Assembly: GCA_027922465.2 (NCBI GenBank) | Contig: BQMF02000042.1 | Coordinates: 1,240,001-1,304,000 of the forward strand | Source: Turritopsis dohrnii | Taxonomy: Eukaryota; Cnidaria; Hydrozoa; Anthoathecata; Oceaniidae | DNA: 64,000 bases | Reading direction: 5' to 3' | In this document: in pieces, positions 22,401 through 31,780 of the stretch | How the letters are laid out: each line of letters starts with the position of its first letter | Position numbering within the stretch: the first letter of the stretch is position 1 | Program-made: the position numbers and the translations under genes | Notes under the pieces: model-generated | Database searches by the model: none | The model's input: the letters and a program-made list of their open reading frames with translations, nothing else | Told to the model about the DNA's origin: nothing

Positions 22401-25400
22401 GCAAAGTTGTACTTAAAGAATCTTTTGGAATTTTGGAATTTTTGTTAAGTAGCAGTGGCAGTAGTCTCTTGGTAAATCGAGTTATCATCATCACTTTCAC
22501 TACATTCAATCACTGTATTAAACTCCATTTTATTGCTTCTACAGAATGGACACAATTTCATAGCACAACTGTAAAACCTTTCACACATTATAAACTTAAC
22601 CACACTGATGGTAACTTCTCGAAGACTATCTAAATTACAGTCATAATTATTATAGAAAATTCACTTTGAAGATCTTCTATGTAACAACCATTTCTCCTTG
22701 TATATGTCAACAAGTGATGAAGACTGTGCATGAAGATGTCATCATGTAATCAGAGCATATTAATCTAATAGCTACTTTACACAAACTTTTTCATAAGACA
22801 CTTATAAACTCTACATAAATCTATATAATATTCTATACTATTCTTTTTAATTAACTAGGGAATTAATTCCTGGGAGTATTCTAATTTTAGAATTCTTATT
22901 CATGTGAAATTGATACACATGGGATTTGAAGTTCCAATATAAATCTATTGAGAAAAAAACATTGTTATAATAAAGACAGTCATAAAATTATTAATAAAAT
23001 CAGATAGTTTTTCGAATAAGTCACTTTCATCAACTTTACAAATACTAGAATGCTTCACAGTGGTGTAATGAACATAAATTTTGTTAAACGTTCTTTGTAG
23101 TTGTATATCTCCTTATTGCCTTAGATGACCAAGCCAATTTTTTGCATAGATCTTTCTCAATATCTGTTATAGATATATATATAGGAAATTTCCAATTTTG
23201 CCAAGCTTGGGAACTGGGAAATCAGTTATATTTGGAGGTCTTACTAGGATCCTAATAGGATCCTGACAGGATTCCTGAACAATATCCTGGCAGGATCTTA
23301 ACTCAATCCTGGCAGGATCCTAGTAAGATCCTGTAAGATAGTCCTGAGTAGGATTCTTTTGTCAGGATTTGAGTCCTACCAGGATCCTGGTAGGATCCTG
23401 TTCGTGTCAGGATCTTACAGGATCTTGTAGGATCTTGCAAGATCTTGTAGGATCCTGTCAGGATTTTAACCAGGGAATTACTTCAATTGAGTAAAAACCA
23501 GTCCAGTGTTTAAGAATAAGTAGTGTGTGATAAACATGAATTTCTTTAGTTTTGTTCAGGTAAAGTGATGTGAACTCGACTTAAAACTAGATTGTAAAAA
23601 ACTGTAAACTTTATTGCTATTAGGTTTAAGATTAAAGTTTTGTGATCAAGTAGTTCATTGATTGGACAATTAAATTGTCCAACAATGTCCAAGATTTTGT
23701 TGTACAATTTTGTTAATGAAATATTTAGAAGATCCTACCACAAGCAAACTTTTGGAATTTGGTCAATTTGTATCGAACTCCATGCCTAAGTATGTGCAAG
23801 CAGCTCAAGTAACTGAAGGCAATGAACTAGAAATTCTTATATCCCCGGAAGGTGTGCTACCGATCATGGCGTTTTTACGTGATCATACAAATGCTCAATA
23901 CAAGCAATTAATAGACATAACCGCTGTTGATTGGCCATCAAAGCCCTTCAGGTTTGAGGTAAGGTAGTAATAATTACCAAGTGTGCAAATTTGTTGAAAA
24001 AAACACTGCAAAGGAGTGCATTTTTATAGGAATATACACACTATTTCAATAACAATCCTCTTATATTGCTAACATGGTTCATTTTCTTTCATGTTTGACT
24101 TTGAAATTTCTAGTCATTCACAAAACTCCAAAATGTTTTAGTTTTGTTTCAGCCAAAAAAAAATTAACATTAAACCTTGCTTAAATAATTTTGCACTCAG
24201 CTAAAAAGATTGTCAATCTGATACAGCTCAGTTTTTGGAAAGAAGTTATTGAACTTGATTATGGTTATAATATTTAAAATTAATGGAAATTTGAGCAGAA
24301 AACTGTTTTCAAAGAAAAAGGTGAAGGCACACTAGAATTTGTTGTATTATAAACGTTCGAGAGAGACTCACGAAATATTTTTTGAGAAGACATAAATTTC
24401 AATTGCACATTATTTAGGTTGTATACATGCTGTTGTCCTTACGTTACAACAACCGAATAAAAGTCAAAACATACACAGATGAATTGACACCACTTGATTC
24501 AGTTACACCTCTGTTTGACTCAGCAAATTGGGCTGAAAGAGAGGTAATGCTTTTCAATTCCTAGTTTTTTGGAACTTTGTCATTTTTGATTCATTGATTC
24601 ACTGGTAGTTCAACCATAGTGGTTTTTGAGTTGTGTAGCAGTGAAACGTTAAACCTGTGTTTAAACAGTGCTTTTTTCAGTTGAAAATTCATTGTAGGTT
24701 TACGAAACTCAAAGCTTTTCTTGATGCGAACAAATTGAATAGAATTTTTACTTTCTGTCAACTCGTGTTGTAAAACAAAGCATTTACTGATTAAAGTGCC
24801 ACATCCAAAACATTTGAATGGCATGGGCACAGAAAGCCTTTTGACTGTTTTTGATATCAGCTTATAGTGGTTTCTCCTTGTTTCCCCCTCTAGTAAGTGC
24901 AGAGTATTTTAAAATACTAGTGTTTCATAATTTTTATGATACCTAGATTTCAAACAGTTTAATAAGGGTAACCCTCCAATAAGGGCTGCACCTTAAATCA
25001 TTCAAATAACCACTGATAAATTATCAATCTAGTCAATAAACCTGCATAAAACAGACATCATCATATTTGCTACTTCAGGATTGTATATTTCCATTTAGGT
25101 TTGGGATATGTATGGGGTGTTTTTCTCAAATCATCCTGATCTTAGGCGAATATTGACAGATTATGGTTTTGAGGGACATCCGTTCAGAAAAGATTTTCCA
25201 TTGGCAGGATACTACGAGGTAAATTGTTTATCATGTTCCACATAACTTTTAATATCACATATTTTATTCATCTTATTATTATCTAATCAACTAACATCAG
25301 GTGAAAATCCCCCCAAAAATTACGTGATGAAAAGTGGTTTTCAAGGGTTTTATTATTATGCTAAAGCCAATTTTGTTTAGGTTCGATATGATGATGAACT

Positions 25401-25542
25401 GAAGCGAATTGTCCAAGAACCAGTTGAGTTTGCTCAAGAATTTCGTAAATTTGATTTTAAAAGTCCTTGGGAACAGTTTCCAAAACATAGGAAACCAAGC
25501 GCATCCATTGATTCTGGTGACAATGCCGAAGCTAACAAATGA
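19479..25542 (+). CDS. NDUFS3: NADH dehydrogenase (complex I) 30 kDa iron-sulfur protein subunit, five exons
   Basis: Core subunit of mitochondrial complex I, in the hydrophilic Q-module of the inner membrane. Exons are 19479-19572, 23729-23958, 24418-24543, 25099-25218 and 25381-25542. All have GT..AG borders with matching phases, giving 243 residues. Exon 1 (ATG in context AAGATGGCG) encodes a basic, acid-free presequence rich in Arg and Ala, as expected for mitochondrial import. The body has the family landmarks [20 protein letters not shown], the signature [20 protein letters not shown], and [13 protein letters not shown] near the C-terminus. Length is close to human NDUFS3 once the shorter presequence is allowed for. 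The first intron is 4156 bp and full of repeats. The exon 1 to exon 2 join is supported by phase (phase 1) and by the need for a presequence, but a missed small exon is possible. Confidence 0.93.
20037..20401. mobile_element. Inverted-repeat element in NDUFS3 intron 1
   Basis: AGTTAGGAACAACTTC at 20037-20052 and its exact reverse complement at 20386-20401 bound 365 bp with no recognisable coding content. Likely a small DNA transposon. No clear target duplication. Confidence 0.55.
22151..23475. mobile_element. 1.3 kb element with AGGATCCT/AGATCTT subterminal repeat arrays, NDUFS3 intron 1
   Basis: Termini CCCTGGTTGAAATCCTGGCT (22151) and CAGGATTTTAACCAGGG (ending 23475) are inverted. Just inside each end lies an array of near-palindromic units such as AGGATCCTGTAAGATC: about 22175-22330 on the left and about 23240-23465 on the right. 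The middle ~900 bp is AT-rich with no recognisable transposase. The architecture is that of a non-autonomous DNA transposon with many potential transposase-binding repeats. Target duplication unresolved. Confidence 0.7.
23985..24054. mobile_element. Palindromic MITE family B, truncated copy 4, NDUFS3 intron 2
   Basis: GCAAATTTGTTGAAAAAAAC, then CACTGCAAAGGAGTGCATTT and AATATACACACTATTTCAAT, match the reverse complement of the right half of the copies at 7220, 9867 and 43953. The other end is missing. It lies just after the exon 2 donor of NDUFS3. Confidence 0.55.
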
Positions 25543-25577
25543 TATTGTGTATATTTGAGAGATGTTAGCATGCTGTA

Positions 25578-25583
25578 AATAAA
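25578..25583 (+). promoter_or_regulatory. Polyadenylation signal of NDUFS3
   Basis: AATAAA begins 36 bp after the stop codon, the only canonical hexamer close downstream. A very short 3' UTR is implied. Confidence 0.6.
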
Positions 25584-25882
25584 AGGAAATCTAAAATGTT
25601 TGAAAAAATATTTTTTTCTAACTGTTTATATTTGTTCATCAATTTCAACACGATTGCCAACAAGTTGTCCACAAATGTTTTGATAGATACTGTTGTGAAA
25701 GTCTCTGGTTTGAGTTTATTATTATTGAGCCACCTGTATTCAAAGCATTAGTTTGTGACACTTTGGAAATGAGGAAAGTGAAAAAGTTGTTACTGGTACT
25801 CTGGAAGATTTGTTTGAATGAGTATTTATCAAGTATCTATTCGCCATAAATTTTAATGATAAAAACATGACTGTTTAATTAT

Positions 25883-26351
25883 AATATGGTTTCTTAACGA
25901 AGCTTTTCGTAAGTAACAGTTATGAAGGAAGATGCTCGTGTGGAGTCAATTATATAGGCGAGATTGTTCGGAATGGAGAAACACGATGGTCCGAGCACGA
26001 TAAAATCAGTACAAAGTCTGAGCCAGCTTTACACATTGTTAAAAATGATGGTCGTTCGTTCACGTGGAAAATTTTGGCGAAAGCTCCCATAAATAACTGG
26101 AAACATAAATTGTTGAAAGCTTTTTATATTAGGTCCTGCAGGCCAACTCTGAACGAACAAATTGAATCAAAAAGATTAATTTTGTTTCGCAATGGTGTGA
26201 CGTAAAATAAGAATTTTTTAATTGTTTTTAATTTTTTTTGCTTGAGTATGTTCAAGGCCCGTTGGGATTTTATTGTAACTCATGTAGATATGTATTAAAA
26301 GTTTTTTAACACTTTATTTTAACCTGCAGATGTAAGTTAAGAAACCATATT
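25883..26351 (+). mobile_element. Penelope-like element fragment: GIY-YIG endonuclease domain between 16 bp inverted repeats
   Basis: An uninterrupted frame of 94 codons plus stop (25921-26205) begins YEGRCSCGVNYIGE and continues with RWSEHDK and FTWKILAKAP, ending LFRNGVT. These are landmarks of the GIY-YIG endonuclease domain found at the C-terminus of Penelope-like retroelements. No RT is attached. The fragment lies between AATATGGTTTCTTAAC (25883-25898) and its exact complement (26336-26351), so it was trimmed to a short inverted-repeat unit or captured by one. It has no start codon of its own and is probably a dead 3' end. Confidence 0.75.
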
Positions 26352-26713
26352 GTAACTAAATGACAATGTTCATGTTTTCATCGACTATTTATCAGTTAGG
26401 CTGGAATTTTTAAAAGACCTTGTTGATATAATAAGATTTAAGGATAGGATGAAGAGAGTTTATGTGAAACTATTTTGCACTTCTTCACCTAGCTTGATGT
26501 TTCTTCTGTGTATGGTGAATGAATTAATCTGCTCTCAGCAAAACTCTGAATTCGCTTATTCAACTTTCTTAATTGTGTTGTTTTTTGTGGAATTGAAGCT
26601 TACAAATGGGACATTTCCATTTGGTAGTAAAATCTAGCCTTTTATATATTTTTCAAAATTAATTTTAGGTTAAATACAAAACATTTTAGCTAAAGAAACT
26701 CTTAATAAAGGAG

Positions 26714-28698
26714 ATGGCAGGTATTGATCAAATTTGTTTTACTGGCGAATCAAATTGCACTTTGTTTCGTGGGCACATGTTGAAACCTAACATTTGTACC
26801 GACTGTATGAAAGATATTTCTAAACATGCTCGTGATGTAGTGAAGAATGATGATTTAGTCAAAGTAATTGAAATAATTGTTTTGCCACTTGTTACTTAGC
26901 GTATTTTCTTGAGGGAAATCAAATCTTTCCTTTTTTTAAAAAAATATTTTTACCTGTCTACCATTTTTAATGGCATGAAATGAAGATTAGTAAAAATTTG
27001 TTCTGCAAAGGAAAATTTTGTTTAGGTTCGATATTAGATGTCAAGCTGTAGTGCATTGTTCATTTATTCATGAATTTCATAAATTTAAGTTTAAAAGCAA
27101 AGTTACATTCCTGAAATCCCCAGTAATGTTAACGTACAAATATGCTTGCTCTTAATTTTATTCATAGCAACTTCGAAGCTAATGGTTTCATTACTAGGCG
27201 TTGGAATATACACAGGAAGGGGAACGCGTACCAAGTTTAATTCTAGCTGCGAATAACGACTATGGAGGTCTTTACCTCGGAGGTTTCAAAGCAGCCACCA
27301 ATAGTGATTTTATAAAAAGTAAAGATATTGGAGCCATTGTGAATGTTGCTGGGTCTGGCTTGTTTGAAGTGTTTGGAAGAAAGCTCAAAGTAAGAATGTT
27401 ACTGTAGTAGTAAATCTTGTTTGAAGTTGATGTCGTAATTGTCAGTTAAATTTTCAAATGTGTCCTGCAATATATTTACAGCGAGATAATATATTACCTT
27501 CATTGTATGATACATTGATTGAAAACAGCTTCGAAAAAGTGTAGCACCTTTCAAACCAATTTTTATTGAACCACCTCTCCCTCGATTAAGCGCCACATCA
27601 AAAATCTTGATTCGCTGCGCTTTATCGAGTATTTCCGGTATTTTTCTATTCTTGTTTTAATCACCACTAGGGAAACGTTGAACATTTGTTTTTGTTTTTT
27701 TTAGTCTTCATATGATGATGTTGTCAGTAGCAACCATTTGTCGTGTTTGTCCATGGATTGGGAGGACAGTATAAGTCAAGATATATCAGATGATGACTTT
27801 TTAAAAGTTGTTTCTTTTATTCACGAACAAAGACGAAAGGGACGCGGTGTGCTCGTCCATTGTGCGCAGGTATCTTTTGTGTGTCAAATTTATTGCATTT
27901 TCCCACGTCTATTTCCCTTGCTATTTTGGGGGTGGCTTCATTTGTTGTGATGATAAACAACAATGCTGTTCAAAAGAATAAAATCAACAACTTCACTTTT
28001 TGCATGGAAATTAAAGAGGTGCGAAACTTATCCACCACGCAAAAACGAAAAGTACGCAAAAATATTAAAGCGATAGGTGCTAGGAAGCTGTAAATAGGCA
28101 TCTTATTTTAGGTATTTCGGCCAAATTTGGACCAAATTGTTAAAGTGTCTTGATTCTTATCAAAATTTGCATGTCGTACAATTTCATGATGCTAATTTAA
28201 TATTTGCAGGTCATTTTTTCACTGTTTGACCCCAAAGAAGGTATTTTGTGTCATATTTGGACCAAATTTTGAAAGTAGTTCAATTAATGTGTTACATTTT
28301 ATGGTGCTGATTCAAACTCTTCGTCATTTCACTGAAATAAGTGTATTTTTGCAGAAACAGGACTGACAAAGTTAAGCAAAAATGAAACAGGTTATGTAAA
28401 AGATTTGCAAATGAAAAAAACTATTTGACGTTGTGTTTTTTGTAATCAAAATCCCATGAAGCTTCACGGTTTTTCTGAACTCGTTTCCACACGTTTTTAG
28501 GGAAAGTCACGATCCACTACGGCTATTGTTGCCTACTTAATGGCCATGATGGACTATGATGTGGATAGGGCTTTATCATATGTTCAGAAGAGGAGAAAAA
28601 TGGCTGAACCGAATGCCCATTTCATGTATTTACTGCATAAAGTGGAAAAAAGTGGTTTGAAAAATGAATTGAGATCGAAATTGAAACTAAATTATTAA
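26714..28698 (+). CDS. Atypical dual-specificity protein phosphatase with N-terminal CCCH motif, four exons
   Basis: Predicted Tyr/Ser/Thr phosphatase of the cysteine-based DUSP class. Exons are 26714-26863, 27198-27389, 27705-27869 and 28501-28698, all phase 0, giving 234 residues. The catalytic signature HCAQGKSRS spans the exon 3/4 junction, with nucleophile Cys167 and Arg173 (C-x5-R intact). The Asp-rich segment before it (WEDSISQDISDDD) probably supplies the general acid. The segment GGLYLGGFKAA is typical of the start of a DUSP domain. Exon 1 encodes a separate small module with Cys15, Cys28, Cys31 and His38 (C-x12-C-x2-C-x6-H), which looks like a zinc-binding motif. Substrate is unknown. 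I assign no gene symbol because the N-terminal module plus DUSP pairing is not one I can name. The stop codon is also the target site of the transposon that follows. Confidence 0.87.
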
Positions 28699-29093
28699 GG
28701 TGCTGTTCATATGGAGGTGAGCTGGCCCGGTTAGCCGGGCTAGCTCACTTAGCAGAGATCTCACTGTTATTAAGAAATCTTTATAAAAATGAATTGTGTT
28801 CATATGAAAAGCGGGCTGGCTCACTTAAGTGAGATCTCATTTCATTTGACCGGGATCTCACCTAGGTGAGATGAAATTTGTTCATATGAACAGACCAGCC
28901 CGGCTTAGTGGGATAGATTTTAGACAAGTGCGCACGCGTCGAAATTCGAATTATTGTTTACGTGATTTAAAAAACATTCTCCAGCCCGGTTAAGTGAGAT
29001 GAGAAAAGCCATATGAACGCTGGGTGAATTTCATCTCGTTCAAGTGAGCCAGCCCGGTTAACCGGGCCAGCTCACCTCCATATGAACAGCCCC
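28699..29093. mobile_element. 395 bp MITE inserted at the stop codon of the phosphatase gene
   Basis: The left end is GGTGCTGTTCATATGGAGGT and the right end closes with ACCTCCATATGAACAGCCCC, giving inverted repeats of about 50 bp that continue through GAGCTGGCCCGGTTAGCCGG. TAA flanks both sides (28696-28698 and 29094-29096), the 3 bp duplication of PIF/Harbinger-type elements. Internal GTGAGATCTCAC-like palindromes repeat several times. No coding capacity. The element must form most of the proximal 3' UTR of the phosphatase mRNA. Confidence 0.82.
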
Positions 29094-29417
29094 TAAGAAG
29101 TTTATGCTCTGGTTTTGGAAACGGATGTTATGTGATTGGCAGCGAAAGCCCCCGACACACGCTGTTACCTATACAAACGACGCCTGCTGTTACCTTCACC
29201 TTACCTTTCAGATCTCTCACAGTAGTTCAGGAACCTGCACATATCTATTAGTGTACAACCAGAATAATCATCCTTCACATGAAAACTTTCCTTATTCATT
29301 CGTATTTATCTCAAGGATGATTATACGAGCATGATGTATTTTGATGAATTCGCATTCTGTTAGCGAAATGACACAACCATTTTATGACCTGCTACAATAT
29401 GCAATTGATGCTTCTTA

Positions 29418-30096
29418 ACAGCCTCGTCCACGTTTATATCACACCAGCACCACCCACTTCGCAACAGCCTCGTCCACGTTTATATCACACCAGCACCACC
29501 CACTTCGCAACAGCCTCGTCCACATCACCCACACAGAACTGCGTCTAATGCGCTAACACAAATCACAAACAATTTTTTTTTTCAGTTCAAATAATTTATT
29601 AGGTTATAGGTTTATTATTTGATAGTTCCATGTATCTAATCGTTCATTTAATAAATTTCCCCGTTAACATTTATTAACCCCGCGTCCGTTTCACCCCTGT
29701 GTTAGCACCCTCTTCTCCAACTCCAACTCAAATCTGTTCTAGCTAACTAATTCTGATGACACCATTTCTTAGACTAAGAACAGCCTCGTCCACGTTTATA
29801 TCACACCAGCACCACCCACTTCGCAACAGCCTCGTCCACGTCACCCACACAGAACTGCGTCTAATGCGCTAACACAAATCACAAACAATTTTTTTTTTCA
29901 GTTCAAATAATTTATTAGGTTATAGGTTTATTATTTGATAGTTCCATGTATCTAATCGTTCATTTAATAAATTTCCCCGTTAACATTTATTAACCCCGCG
30001 TCCGTTTCACCCCTGTGTTAGCACCCTCTTCTCCAACTCCAACTCAAATCTGTTCTAGCTAACTAATTCTGATGACACCATTTCTTAGACTAAGAA
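29418..30096 (+). repeat. Tandem repeats upstream of the Penelope-like RT
   Basis: A ~45 bp unit (CAGCCTCGTCCACGTTTATA, then TCACACCAGCACCACCCACT) occurs about three times at 29418-29530 and again near 29780-29840. A larger unit of about 316 bp, including CACACAGAACTGCGTCTAAT and CCCGCGTCCGTTTCACCCCT, is present twice (about 29520-29780 and 29835-30096). Penelope-like elements commonly carry tandem pseudo-LTR sequence upstream of the ORF, which this resembles. Confidence 0.75.
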
Positions 30097-30119
30097 CCTT
30101 CACACATCAGAATGAGTAA

Positions 30120-31745
30120 CACCGATGCAACGACGATGAAGCGGAGATATATACCACCAACCATCCACAGTCTGTTTCGTAATTCACCACACTTTTAAAT
30201 CTAAACACATCAACTACGCAAAACGATGCAAGCTTGCCATTCAACATCATCGCGAGAACTCAAACACCAACCTAGTCGTCAACACATCATCAACAGCACT
30301 CACATCAGCACAAAAGAAACTCTTACATAAGGGATTAGGATTCATACCCACCCCCACTCGATACAACAAAAGTATACAAAACTACAAATACAAATCTACA
30401 AAATGACGTACACTCTTTCAAAAGACGCGTCAACACATAGTACTACTTTCACAACCAAGAGAAAGCAACAGCACCGAAAGAATGAAACCCTTCAAAAAAA
30501 CAATCCACGTGGAATCTGCCACCAAATCACAACAACGCACTGCACACTTATTTCCAAAAGATTAATGAATCCTTAAACGATTTAACACATACTCAACAAC
30601 AACAACCACGACAAAATCTCAGCCATGAAGAACAACATGCACTCAACCAACTAAAATACAACACCAAGATCACCATAAAAAAAGCGACAAAGGCAGCAAC
30701 ATATACATCATGAACAAACACAATTATATAGAAAAAGTCCACAGCGAACACCTTAATGACCAAAACACTTATAACCACTTATCTTTCAATCCCACCACAC
30801 ACATTATCCATGACGTCACAACATTAGTTTCATATCTGCATAACAAACACATAATAAAGGATGGAACGAAGGAATTCCTACTACCACCATCACCTGCACG
30901 AATCCCACCCTTTTTACGGACTCCCTAAAATCCACAAGAAGAATCATCCACTCCGTCCTATCGTCTCCGCATGCAATGGTCCTACAGACAACTTCTCCAG
31001 ATACATCACGCACTTCCTACAACCCCTCGTCGAACTGCTTTCGTCGCACATTCGTGACACCAAACACTTCCTCACCCTCATTGACGAATTCCCACCTCTG
31101 GCTCCAAACGTCTACCTTGTCACAGCAGATGTCAAATCATTGTACACCAACATACCACAAGATTAAGGAACCCACGCAGCAATATATTACCTCAAGAAAC
31201 ACAAGAACATCTTACCACCATACACGCCGAACCCACTCGCATTACACATAATAATAGAATTCATTATACAGCACCTTTCAATTCATGGAACACTACCACC
31301 AAATCAACATAACGTCAATAGGAACACGCATGGCACCACCTTACGCCAACTTATTCATGGGACAACGTGAAAAAGAAATTTGGACAACGACACTTTCAAA
31401 ATATGCATTCAATTTTGGAAATGCCTAATAGATAACATCTTCTTTATATTCGACGGAACTCTCACCCAACTACAGGACCTCTTTAAGCACATGAACAGCC
31501 TACACCCTACAATCAAATACACGTTCGAATATTCACAGATAGCAATAAACTTCCTCGACCTCCACGTATACATAGATGAAAACAGAACACTAAAAACAAA
31601 ACTCCACAAGAAACCCACCCACAGATCCTGCTTTCTCCACTACAACTCACATCACCCTGCGCAAATCAAGAAGTATCATTTACTCCCTACAATACAACAT
31701 GGCCACAGCTTACGACAAACACTTGGAAGAAGACTTACATAAATT
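30120..31745 (+). pseudogene. Penelope-like retroelement reverse transcriptase, degenerate and 3'-truncated
   Basis: Consecutive plus-strand segments in different frames match the Penelope-like RT in order. KGLGFIPTPTRYN is near 30330-30370, followed by the conserved block SDKGSNIYIMNKHNYIEK. FYGLPKIHKKNHPLRPIVSA starts near 30908. VTADVKSLYTNIP is at about 31120-31165 and includes the first catalytic Asp. [13 protein letters not shown] region at about 31420-31460 corresponds to the usual RYIDDIFF, and INFLDLHVYIDEN is near 31545. The catalytic DD has become DN, and several frameshifts and stops are present, so it is inactive. No GIY-YIG domain follows. The similarity stops at about 31745, where TTAGGG-like repeats begin. 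Confidence 0.85.
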
Positions 31746-31755
31746 CAAACGCACT

Positions 31756-31780
31756 CTGTTAGGGTTAGGTTTAGGGTTTG
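31756..31780 (+). repeat. Short interstitial telomere-like repeat
   Basis: GTTAGGGTTAGGTTTAGGGT, directly at the 3' boundary of the Penelope-like pseudogene. TTAGGG is the common metazoan telomere unit. Similar short runs occur at 37324-37338 and in the 62.4-63.0 kb tandem array. Confidence 0.65.

Noticed and set aside
29751..30096. CTGATGA in both copies of the Penelope-associated tandem repeat, suggestive of a hammerhead ribozyme
   Set aside because: No GAAA core element with supporting stems follows at the right distance (only AAGAAC), so the hammerhead fold is not supported.
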